Shown here: in pieces, positions 1-9,345 of the stretch | How positions within the stretch are numbered: position 1 is the stretch's first letter | How the letters are laid out: every line of letters starts with the position of its first letter | Assembly: GCF_017916325.1 (NCBI RefSeq) | Contig: NC_090170.1 | Span: 1,118,001-1,182,000 of the forward strand | Origin: Leishmania martiniquensis | Lineage: Eukaryota > Euglenozoa > Kinetoplastea > Trypanosomatida > Trypanosomatidae | Length of the DNA: 64,000 nt | Direction of reading: 5' to 3' | The notes under the pieces: generated by a model | The model's database searches: none | What the model saw: only the letters and a program-made list of their open reading frames with translations | Told to the model about the DNA's origin: nothing | Made by a program: the position numbers and the translations under genes

Positions 1-112
1 GGGGTGAGGGACCGCGGCTCCGGCAAGAAGCGGGGGTTCGGTTGTCCCCGCAGGGCGGGGGTCAGCACCCCGTCCGCAGTCTATGCTGCCGCTGGCAATC
101 ACACGCGCCGCT
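1..112. repeat. Dispersed repeat block A, left copy
   Basis: These 112 bases recur without a difference that I could see at 39127-39238, in the same orientation. The block is very GC-rich and has no convincing reading frame. The window edge cuts it, so the left copy may extend further. It may be the end of a larger dispersed element whose other conserved block (block B) starts at 1241. What the element is cannot be told from the sequence. Extinct retroposon relics of the SIDER type are a natural suspicion in Leishmania, but that is inference. Confidence 0.8.
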
Positions 113-1240
113 ACACGAGCCCAATCGCTGGGCAGCCGCCCCCGCGCTACGAGGCGTGCATCCCCATCCGGCGACAAAAAGGCTCAGCATCCGCGCTCCT
201 CCGCTCTGCAGCGGCCGCCGCCGACTCCGTGCTTCATGCAGCCGGCGCCACGACCCCGCCATTGCCGGCCTCACGTCCGTCCTCACTCCATCGTGGCGCC
301 CCAACGCACAGTGGCCAAAGGCACACCGAGCTGTGAGACCCACGCGAGGGGCTCGTGGCGCCGCGGGCTGTAGCCCGACGCCGCACCGTGTGCCCCGTCT
401 GAGACCCTTGTCGAGCCGGTGCTGAGCGCCACCAGGGGAGAGAGCGGCTCCGCAGCAGCAGCCGCATTTGATTCTCTGCATCTCGGTTGACGGCGCCGAC
501 CTCGCGTCCCCCCCACGCCCCAGGCCCACGGTCTAGACCCGCTGCCCCTGCGGGTTTGCTTTGGCGATACGACGTCGAGTCGGCGCCGGCTCTGATGCCC
601 ACCCGCACCGCGCCGTCCTCTTTTCGTTTCGCGCCTACAAGGAGGCCCGGGCACCCGCCACACGCGGCGCTCCTCGGTCAGCCAGAGGCCACAAGCACAC
701 CCAGGGGCGAGACAGCGCTCGCGATGCTGTGCGTCTCACCGGCGACATACACGCAGGCACGTACGGTCTCGCCCGATCACACAAATGCACACACAAAACG
801 AGCAGCACATGAAGGTATGGGGGGCAGACGCTCACATGCTCTTCGAGGCCGCTGGCGGTGACGCGCGCCCCCGACGGCCTCTCTCGCGCGCTTCCGCCAC
901 GGCTCCGTCACACATGAAGAGGCACCCGGAAGGACAAAGGAGACGCGCACGGAAAGTGGGCGGGGCGAGTTCCCAGGAGGCCACATAGACAGTCGCCATC
1001 GCGCCGCGGCGTCGTTCTTGCCGCTACTTCGTCCCTCCCGCAGCGGTCACACCTGCGCTCGCGAGGCTAGTCGACGGCCTTCCCTCCGCTCGTCTGTCCA
1101 GCCGCCCTTCTCGCTCCATCGCTTCCAGAGAAAGGCGCTAGCAGGCGGCGCGTGCCTGTCCGCTAGCGCCGCACCGGCTCCCCAGTCGACTTCCCGTAGT
1201 TCCTGAAGCGTTTGTCTATGGACCCCCGTTCGCCGCCTCG
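113..1240. other. Gene-free GC-rich spacer between repeat blocks A and B
   Basis: The open frames here overlap each other on both strands, contain simple-sequence translations and resemble nothing I recognise. The stretch does not match 38182-39126, the sequence between the blocks in the right-hand copy. No gene, RNA or clear regulatory site was seen. Confidence 0.5.
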
Positions 1241-1582
1241 CAGAGCAGCTCAGCTCATCACCCCTTTATCCCACGGGCTGTCAGCGACGCCTCGCAAGGT
1301 GCAGGAGGGCGCCATCGGCGTGAGAGGGGCCAGTGACCCGACTCGGACGGCTCAGCACGGTCACTGCCGGCAGTCACACCGCCCACACACACACACACAC
1401 GCCTCGCAGGTCGCCTCAAAGTCACTGCCATTCTGCCCGTCGCCACCTGGTGCAGCCCCTCCCCTCAGGGCCGCTCAGGCTGCCCGCGCCGGGGGCGCAG
1501 CGCGAGGCCCGCGTGCGACGAGCTCGACACCGGCCGATGCGCCGCCTCCCTACGCGAATGGCACGAGCGGCTTCACTGTCGC
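1241..1582. repeat. Dispersed repeat block B, left copy
   Basis: This 342-base block aligns without gaps to 37840-38181 in the same orientation, with only about six to seven substitutions noticed by eye. It contains a short (CA)n run near 1384-1400. Homology stops sharply at both ends. Together with block A it makes two conserved segments present at both places in the window, but in the order A then B here and B then A near 38 kb. It lies downstream of the left transporter gene, so it could be part of a 3' UTR or spacer. Confidence 0.85.
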
Positions 1583-2273
1583 AGGTCGCTGACATCGGCA
1601 GCGGTGCAGCTTTGCGACATACAGCACAGGGGGGAAGAGGCGTACTTATGTACCTCATCTCCTGTTGGTTAGAGGGACAGACAAAGTGCAGCGGAGGGGG
1701 AGCGCGGGCAAGTCAAAGTTGTGGGGCCCTTTGTTCTGGCAATATTGGCTCCGTGCGCTATGAAACGGCTAGGTGGAGAGCAGAGCGGCCGTATCACAGC
1801 GCATACGGCCTGCCGAAAAGGTCTATCCATGTTAGAAAACTTTGCTTGCGCATCTGCTGATCACAGAAGGGTGCTTAAAATAGTAAGAAAAGAAAACAGA
1901 GGGTCAACAGAGGCAGTGAACAAGTGCACACAACGGGGTTTATAAGCGTAAACACAAGATACAGTGTTTTATTGAAGTACACTGAAATGGATCACAGATC
2001 GCAGAAGGCACACACATACACACAAAAAAAAAAGAAGCCTGAAAAGATCGTCAGAGGCGTAGGCAAGGCCGTTTAGCGGGGCCCCGAGACACCATTCACG
2101 CACTTCATCTCGGGGATCAGCCTAGACGTTAGAGGGCAGGGGAGTTATGCGCTTCGTCCGCTCCCCTCCTCACTGCTCATACGTTACATCCGCCTTGTGC
2201 CCCATACACCAGCTTCATTTCGGTCGTGTTGCGCGCCGTCTCACGAGAAGGGTATTCATTGGTTATCAGAGCA
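1583..2273. other. Spacer / probable 3' UTR of the left transporter
   Basis: It follows the stop codon of the minus-strand transporter. It is AT-richer than the repeat zone, with an A-run near 2028-2035. No gene is supported; the sequence fits a 3' UTR and polyadenylation zone. Confidence 0.5.
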
Positions 2274-4388
2274 TCAAGAGGCGGGTGGGGGGCAGTACCA
2301 CTCTTGCACACGGGTTTTAACCGCGCGAATGCATGCCCATTCGCGGGTTACCATTTCCAGCACCGCCTCCTCGTTCGTTCGAAGTGACGTCGAGTAAACG
2401 GACGCCGACGCAAAAGTGAAGGCTGACAAGAAGAAAACGAAGACGTGGTCCAGTGGGAAGGAATGACCGCTCGTAATGGACCAAGCAAACAGCGGGGTGA
2501 CAGCGAAGGGAATGAGCGCCCGCACCAAGGCACCACAGGATTGGTTAATGCCCATGATGGAACCGACGTGCGCAGGTGGTGCTGATTGCGCTGTCAACAT
2601 CGTCACGAGGCCGTAGCACCAAGAGGCGAAGAACTGGCGCACGCTTGTGCAAAGCACCACTGCTGGGAAGAGAAAGTAGTTGAGGTCGACGTAAGATGTG
2701 AAGGGAAGCAACGTGATTGAGATACTGCACCACATGACAGCAAGTCGAAACAGTGCCAGCTTATTCACGTACCGACTACATGCTTTGTAGAAGAGGAGAT
2801 TCGACACTACGCAGGGAACGCTGTTGGTCAAGATGATGTAGCCAACCTTGTCGGCACCAAAGCCAAGGCCCCCTTTTTCAACGTGCGCAATGGCCCACAG
2901 AGACAGAATCTCCTGCACTGCCATGTCAGCTGCGCTCAGAAGCATGTAAAGAAGCAACATTGTGCGTGTGACTGGGCGCTCCATCGCTTGCTTGTAGCCA
3001 AATCGTTTGAGCTCGATGTCGTCCCCATGGCGCTCCTCTTGCCCACCTGGGCGATCCGCTGTGTCCGCGCCGTTGTGCAGGGCGGCATCTGCTTTGCCAC
3101 CCCGCTCGGTGTTCACGATGATGATGTGCCCATCTGCATCTGATGAGTCGTGGAGAGCCTGAGATACCCCCACGGTGTTCTGCGAAACTTTCCCTTTGCC
3201 GCCAGGAGCAAGGTCCGGCGATGGCGGTAGCGGCGGCAGTGTATCGTCGTCCAAGCCAAAACCCTTCCCATTGGCAGGATTGGCGCGGCTAAGAGACTTG
3301 CAGCCTTGGCCATGGTGCGACCCCACAGTCCAAGCCTGCTCCGTTGCATTCGAAAGCGTTTCGGCGACGACAAGACGATCGAACCGAGGATCCTCGCGCA
3401 GAACTGGTGAGGAAACCGTCAGCGAGGCCACCGCGCGGGTCATCGCAACGTTCCTGACGAGGAGCTCGGCAGACTGGATCGAGACGCCGTCGTTATCCTC
3501 GTGGTCTGAGCGGGCGTCGCTCGAATTTTCGCTGCTCATGGAAACAGAACCCGTCTGCAGCTGCTCCCTGGGACACACACTCGGATGCACAAACATTCGC
3601 GGCTCCCGCCAGAAGCAGGGATAGATGTATCGCAAAGCCGTAGGCAGCGGCTGTGCTTTTTGGTTCGACTCCATCACAAAAAACGTGCACACGAGCATGC
3701 CGATGTTCGTGTAGGTGAAGATGACGAGACTCGGCAGCAGCGCTGGCTTTCGGCTCAAGATGCTGTCCTTGCCAATATGCGCCCATCGCAGCGCGGAGGA
3801 GTTGGCTGGGTCGTATAAGATACCGCCTAAGGTGGGGCCGATTAAGACACCGATTCCGTAGCACAGGCTCACGAAAGCGAAGCCCTTTGCCGCGTTCGTT
3901 TTATCAGTGATGTCCGCCATCATCGTCTTGGCCACCATCACGTTGCCGTTGAAGAGGCCATGCATGAAGCGGAACACGGCGCACATCCACACACTCGTGC
4001 TGAGACCAAACCCCAGCATCATGAGCCCGCTGGTGAAGAGGCCGCTGATGAGTGGGAAACGGCGGCCGTACTTGTCGCTCATCCAGCCCCACATTCGAGA
4101 GCTCACGACCTGCCCGAGCATAAACACTCCGATCAGCATACCCGAATTGTAACCGGCCTCGTTAACAGAGACGCCCTTCAGGTGTGCGACGAGAAGGCCC
4201 ACAAACGGCAGAAGCATCGTGCTGCAGATACTCTCGTTGAGGAGCACAAATGTCATGGGGAAGAGTTGGTTCATGGGCAGGGGTGTCACCTTTGCTTTGC
4301 GCCGGCGGGACTCGCTCCACCGCCCGGTCTCTGACCCGTCCAGCACAACAGGGGAGCCGGCTGGCTTGCCATTCACGGACGAGTGCAT
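2274..4388 (-). CDS. MFS transporter, ZIFL-like (paralogue 1)
   Basis: A 704-aa polytopic membrane protein of the major facilitator superfamily, in the drug:H+ antiporter-like branch that includes plant zinc-induced facilitator-like proteins. Six transmembrane segments lie in residues ~40-240, a long hydrophilic, presumably cytosolic, loop in ~245-475, and six more segments in ~480-680. The loop motif between helices 2 and 3 (GWMSDKYGRRFP, ~101-112) and the glycine-rich helix-5 motif (YGIGVLIGPTLGG, ~177-189) are intact. A frame extends to 4469 but begins at GTG; the first ATG is at 4388, so that start was used. The substrate cannot be read from the sequence; metal, organic acid or drug export are family possibilities. 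Residues ~105-160 are encoded by a 167-bp block repeated at 8854-9020. A diverged intact paralogue is at 11491-13425. Confidence 0.9.
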   Translation of the reverse strand: MHSSVNGKPAGSPVVLDGSETGRWSESRRRKAKVTPLPMNQLFPMTFVLLNESICSTMLLPFVGLLVAHLKGVSVNEAGYNSGMLIGVFMLGQVVSSRMWGWMSDKYGRRFPLISGLFTSGLMMLGFGLSTSVWMCAVFRFMHGLFNGNVMVAKTMMADITDKTNAAKGFAFVSLCYGIGVLIGPTLGGILYDPANSSALRWAHIGKDSILSRKPALLPSLVIFTYTNIGMLVCTFFVMESNQKAQPLPTALRYIYPCFWREPRMFVHPSVCPREQLQTGSVSMSSENSSDARSDHEDNDGVSIQSAELLVRNVAMTRAVASLTVSSPVLREDPRFDRLVVAETLSNATEQAWTVGSHHGQGCKSLSRANPANGKGFGLDDDTLPPLPPSPDLAPGGKGKVSQNTVGVSQALHDSSDADGHIIIVNTERGGKADAALHNGADTADRPGGQEERHGDDIELKRFGYKQAMERPVTRTMLLLYMLLSAADMAVQEILSLWAIAHVEKGGLGFGADKVGYIILTNSVPCVVSNLLFYKACSRYVNKLALFRLAVMWCSISITLLPFTSYVDLNYFLFPAVVLCTSVRQFFASWCYGLVTMLTAQSAPPAHVGSIMGINQSCGALVRALIPFAVTPLFAWSITSGHSFPLDHVFVFFLSAFTFASASVYSTSLRTNEEAVLEMVTREWACIRAVKTRVQEWYCPPPAS
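3908..4074 (-). repeat. 167-bp block shared with the transporter pseudogene
   Basis: This internal part of the transporter gene, encoding the end of the helix 2-3 loop through helix 4, is repeated base for base at 8854-9020 in the same orientation. It is a likely donor tract for gene conversion, because the sequence around the second copy is only distantly related to this gene. Confidence 0.9.
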
Positions 4389-4593
4389 ACCGACAGACGC
4401 TTTCAAGGAGATGAGGATGAATGAGGAGGGTGGCAGTTGTATCACAAGCGCAGGTGCGCGAAAAGCCACTCGAAAGAGAGAGGCTTCACCTGAAAAAGTG
4501 CCAAAAGAAATCCAAATCGTCGAGCAGCGACCGAAGCAGAGAGCAACAACGAGGCGAAACCGAACGGAATGGAAGTCACAACTGTGTTAAAGA

Positions 4594-4637
4594 CTTTCAA
4601 ATAGTGTTGTTGGAGGAGGAGGAAGGGGGGCGGAGGG
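4594..4637 (-). promoter_or_regulatory. Putative trans-splice acceptor of transporter 1
   Basis: On the minus strand a run of C and T (complement of 4610-4637) is followed by the first AG at about 4594, some 200 bases upstream of the ATG at 4388. This is the usual layout of a spliced-leader acceptor. Other AGs follow, so the exact site is uncertain. Confidence 0.4.
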
Positions 4638-4645
4638 CCGACGCC

Positions 4646-4663
4646 TGTGTGTGTGTGTGTGTG
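4646..4663. repeat. (TG)n microsatellite
   Basis: About nine uninterrupted TG units. Similar short TG/CA runs recur in spacers of this window, for example at 6837-6854, 10338-10358, 17189-17221 and 34970-35002. They account for many repetitive C-V or H-T translations in spurious frames. Confidence 0.9.
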
Positions 4664-7292
4664 AGCGTGCGCTTCTCTGCAAGTAACTGAACGAGTACCA
4701 CACGCTTACGCAAGTGAGTCGGGGAGAGGAGAAAAGCGCGGCCGTTTCCTTCCCTTCTGCTCGCCCTCTCACCGCAGCTTGCAGGAAAGGTGACGTCGCA
4801 GAATCACACAAAAACGCCAACCGAAGTGATCAAATGATACCCTCTTCGCCTTCTCCTCTTCAGCCACTGCCTCCGTCACGTTGAGTCAGAAGCGGAAGAG
4901 GCGCACGCAGACATAGAAGTACACGGCGAGCACACCACGGCGCACCGCTTCAGCGCTCGGTAATGTGGGTATATACACACACACACACCAAGACACCGCA
5001 GAGCCTTTGAAAAGAAGCCTTGTTGCAGTCAGTGTCCACAAACAGCATCAAAGAAGAGAGACGCAAAAAAATGCACCGTAAAAGAAAAATGAACAAGAAA
5101 GCAACAACAGCAGCGGGGAAAGTGATCTGATCGGGAAAAAATGCGTGTGCGTGCGTGAAGCCCTCCCCACCTCCTGCTGCGGAATAATGCCTCACACCCA
5201 CAAAAAAAAAGAGACGGCAGCGGCAAGGCTTGCTGTGTTTGAAATGTAAATGTGATGGTGTTGCTCTTGGCTTGCGGAAAGGGGTGGCGCGCAGTCGGTG
5301 CAACAGCGGTGGCGTCAAGAGTGGAGCGCAGGCAACTCCACGAACAGTACACAGAACAGCAGGTGCGTCAGGCAAAAGTAGATGACCCGCTAAAGGGGGT
5401 CGGCGCTTCACAGTGTGCGCAGCGGTGAGAAAAGATTATTAGAGAATAAATGGGGTATACCTTGGGTTAGCCGCCGATGAGGTAGTCCTCGTAAAGATGT
5501 GCAGTCCTTTGAGGTACACGTTCGCTGCCTCGCCTGAAAAGGTACACAGGGCGTTCGAGGGTACTTCAGACACACAAAAAAATAGTAAAGCCAAAGGCGC
5601 AGTCCTGCACCGCGCACTGCTGCGTTGTCGCGTGCACGCTCGTTGCTCACTCCCTTGATTGCCTTCGCTTCCGGTTCCCTTTCTCTGTAAGGACGGAAAG
5701 TCTTCGGCACGGTAAGGTCCGCCTTGGAACTTCGTGGCTCCGGGGGGGTCGTACGTGTTGTCGATGCGCTTGATGGCTCCTCCTACAGGTGGTAGTTTCC
5801 CTGTTTTAGACTTTTTCAGCAGGGGGGACGCTCTCTCCACGTTCGTTAAGGTCAGATGGCAGCAATGTAAGACCACGCGGTCAGTCCGATCAACGTGCAT
5901 AAAAGGGTAGCAAGCGACGTTAAACAGAGTTCGGCGACCAACAGAGAGAGAAAGCGGGAAGAAGAGAGGGTCGCACGACGTTTCCAACAGCACTGTCAAT
6001 CGGCGCCTCGGTGCCATCCATCGCATGAAGAACGACTCCCCGTGCCGTAGCGTGCAGCACGGCGCAGTTCGGTAACAGGAAGGCTTTTGAAGAGAAAGGG
6101 AGCTGGAGAGGCGCAGGTACCTTTCGAGTGTGCCATAGTTGCCATCTGAGAGGCGTGAGTGAGCGAGGCAGGAAGGACGAAGCAGTTTTTTTTTGCTCTT
6201 CGATTGTTGGCGTTGTCCGTTCGGAAAAGGTGTCGCACGTACTTCTCTTCATCGCACCACTGCCGGCTTGCTGCACCCGATGAAACGCTGGGCAGCCACA
6301 TACGCAAAGATAGACGCATACTGGGTAAGATACCTGCGGGTGCACACGCCTGCGCGACTGTGCGTCTCTCTCTCTGTGGCACCCTCAACACGCGGCTCCT
6401 CATGATAAAGGTGAAGTCTGACGTAAAAAGGGACAGCGTAGCCGCGATTTAGCGCCCCCCCCCCCCCAACACACATACACACACGCACACACAAAAACAC
6501 AAAGAGGTCAGAGGATTCGGATAAACCAAGAAGTAATCGTCGGTGTTTTTGAAGCACGGGAGAGGATGAGGTCATTAAACAGGAAGAGTGCCCGCATCAC
6601 TTGGGACCCCTTTCGGTGAAGGGGTGGGGGAAGCCACTCTGATGCGCTGGTGAAGAAACGGAGACGAAAAGAAAATGACAAAGATAAACGTGCCTCTCGG
6701 GTACACACATACGTCAGCCCTCCTCCTCTTTCGCGCGCGCGAGATCCGGCAGAGCACCAGTTGTTGAAGGAAACAAACAAAAGAAAGAATATTCAAGGTG
6801 CGTATCGAAGATATGCAGAGGCGCGCCCGTCGGCATACACACACACACACACACTCTGATTGTCATTGTTTCTCTGACGAGAAACCGCCCGACCGGCTCG
6901 GCCTCCGTCACCGCTTATAGGCGATAGAGGGCGACTCGAAGAAAAACGGGAAAAAAGGCGTTCGCCCGCTCCGAAGGGTCTCCGCCACTTCTGAAGCCGA
7001 ATCTGTTCATCTCGCCAAGCGCGCACAGCGAGCAGGAGAGAGAGAGAGCAGGGGATGTGTGCGGCTTAGAGACCAGCGGCACACATCCCCCGCTTACCTC
7101 TGAAGACATCAGCGCTTTTCTATCCTCGGTACCATGGATTCCTCACGCACGTCTCATGCCTCCTTACACTTGCCGTAGGCGTACGCCAAGCGCAAGCAGT
7201 ACTATGGCCACATCGGCCCACATGCATGAACAAGAGGCTGCGCCTGGGATCCGCCTCGCAGAGGAGCTGCGGAGATCGTCATATTCCATAGA
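4664..7292. other. Long spacer between transporter 1 and the transporter pseudogene
   Basis: No intact gene is supported over this 2.6-kb stretch. It holds (CA)n tracts, poly-purine runs, and one short minus-strand segment at about 5640-5840 with coding-like composition (see findings). The rest looks like UTR or spacer DNA. Confidence 0.5.
7051..7090. other. Perfect 12-bp inverted repeat (hairpin)
   Basis: The arms at 7051-7062 and 7079-7090 are exact reverse complements around a 16-base loop. It lies just downstream (minus-strand sense) of the transporter pseudogene. No T-run follows that would suggest a Pol III terminator. A role in RNA structure is possible but unproven. Confidence 0.6.
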
Positions 7293-9345
7293 TTATGGAG
7301 AGCGAGCAGTCACATTGGCAAACGCGCATGAGCGCATTGACCGCCTTTTCTGCGGTTGACGTCCTGCAGGGCTTTTTCCACGTACGGTGCCTGCTCGTTC
7401 GACTGTGCGCATGCTGGCCTGTTTCGTGCGTACGAATCGCGGGAGAGCACCGACAGCAAGGGCTACGATGGTTAGGAGGAGGAACAACACGTAGACGATG
7501 GTCAACAAATGTTCACCGCTTACGGTTCGCTCAAGCGAGAGAGCGTCGCTTGAGTGCACCAGAGGATCGACTGATGCGCATATGCGGCGAAGCGTGACCC
7601 GATGCAGTGGAGTAGGCGGTCAGTACGGCGGTGAGGGCGCCGCATCACAGGACTCACACACGCAGCATGGGTGGCCTGGGGGCGGACCAGTACACCCACT
7701 TCGCACGCCACCGCAGGCGCTGACATGAGCGCTGGAAAAGAGGCACTGTAGTGCCTCCTGCGGAGACGCCGACTCGGAACAGGGCCGCCGCACTCGCGTC
7801 GTACTCCTCCAGAAGGCAGCTGGAAATGTTACCTGCCACGAGCAGGGCACTGCACACCGCAACAAGGTAGCTAGCTTGGCCTATCGTCGGCCTCGGCCCC
7901 CTTAAGGAGCGGCTTTCGCCGCGTCCTAGAAGGAAATGAGCCCACAGCCCCTCACGTCCGTGAAGAAGATCGCCAGCTGTCCCCCGCATCTGCCGGGGCA
8001 AAGGTGGGAGTAAGCAGCAGGGTAGCCAAGGCGCCTCATCGGGGTTTTTCCCCACCTGCCCCGGCTCATCCGTTGGTCACCGATCGCACATCCTGCGTGC
8101 CCTTCTTCCTCGCGGAACAAGCCGCACTGCCCGCAGTGCCAAAAGCGACGCCGATAGAGCGCCACCGCCGCTGGCGTCGCTCAGGTTGAGAAACGCAGGT
8201 GACGGGCCGATGCGGAAGCCTCATGGTGTGCAGAGATGACCCTTGAGTATGAGGAGATGAGCGAGCCTGAGACGCTTGGCGACGCACGAGCCAGCCAGCC
8301 AAGCTGCTGTGCATCTGCCGACCGCCGCCAGGCACTTTCGCGCCTCGAGAAAAGTAAAATCGATGCACATGACGGCTGAAACTCTAAAAAAAATCTGTTG
8401 TCAGTGCCCCTCCTCCTCCCTCCCTCGCCGGTGCATCTTCGTCGCCCGTGTTCGTCTGTGCCGAAGGCGCCTAAACCAGCTTCGATCTGTTCCGCTGATG
8501 TGAGGAAATGCGGCACACAATCGATGGCCGCCGCCGCGCTTTTGTATGTGTATGTGTGTGTGCCGGGGGGGGGGAGAAGGGCTAAATCGCAGCGGATGCG
8601 ACCAATGTCCCTCATCTGATCATGTAGATACGTGCTGTGGGAACGAGCACGCGGACAAGATCGATGCCAACGAGGCTGTTCTCGTCATGGATCACTCAGG
8701 GAAGGCATGCAGAGTGTGAAGCGGCCGGTGAGGAGGTTCTCACCACAGAAAACACCCTGTGAAACGCCTTCAAAAGCCAAAACGCTTTACACATACACAC
8801 ACACACAAACGCACACATAGAAGAGAAGTCATCGGCAGAAGTTATGCAAATTTTGATGTCCGCCATCATCGTCTTGGCCACCATCACGTTGCCGTTGAAG
8901 AGGCCATGCATGAAGCGGAACACGGCGCACATCCACACACTCGTGCTGAGACCAAACCCCAGCATCATGAGCCCGCTGGTGAAGAGGCCGCTGATGAGTG
9001 GGAAACGGCGGCCGTACTTGCCGTGCAGATCGTCTTACATTTTGATTTATTTCACCTCAAGAGCAAACTAGTCGGCTACGAGCTTCTGTCTTGTCGCCTC
9101 CAAGCACCTCCTGCCTCCCTGACGGGTACACCCCAGAGGACAGCGACGAGAATGAGACGAAACGGCGCCACTATGAGTGAGCGCATGTTGCTGAGAACGG
9201 TAATCACCATGAGGACGTGTTGGAGACCTTGCAGGGGCGTACCCATTTCTTTGCACAGCCGCGGCTGCAATGTCTGCATCACATCATCCCAAAGCGAGCG
9301 TGCAGAGAGTCCTTCCACCGGCTGCGCTGGTGTCAGCGGGAAAGG
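7293..9345 (-). pseudogene. Decayed third ZIFL-like MFS transporter
   Basis: Pieces of a transporter related to its two neighbours can be followed in order on the minus strand, in different frames. At about 9345-9080 a stretch aligns with residues 32-80 of transporter 1: it keeps K...TPL, then PF..(L/I)LVA.L.GV.V.EAG, which covers helix 1 and the following loop. Next comes the 167-bp block at 9020-8854 (helices 3-4). At about 8000-7800 the LL....LWA segment, a later IG and ALFR recall the helix 7-8 region. At about 7560-7300 SG....VYVLFLLL followed by VRTKQ matches helix 12 and its RTNEE tail. Stops and frame changes separate the pieces, and the central loop is replaced by unrelated sequence with a CA tract. 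The assignment rests on eye alignment; the first and last segments are strongest. Confidence 0.72.
8854..9020 (-). repeat. Exact copy of transporter 1 internal segment
   Basis: These 167 bases are identical to 3908-4074 in the same orientation. They encode KYGRRFPLISG through MVAKTMMADI. Homology stops abruptly at both ends, and the adjoining pseudogene sequence at 9076-9345 is only distantly similar to transporter 1. The block is therefore much younger than the pseudogene around it. Confidence 0.95.

Noticed and set aside
1..2273. Subtelomeric or telomere-associated region
   Set aside because: No telomeric hexamer arrays or known telomere-associated motifs were seen; the repeats also occur internally at 38-39 kb.
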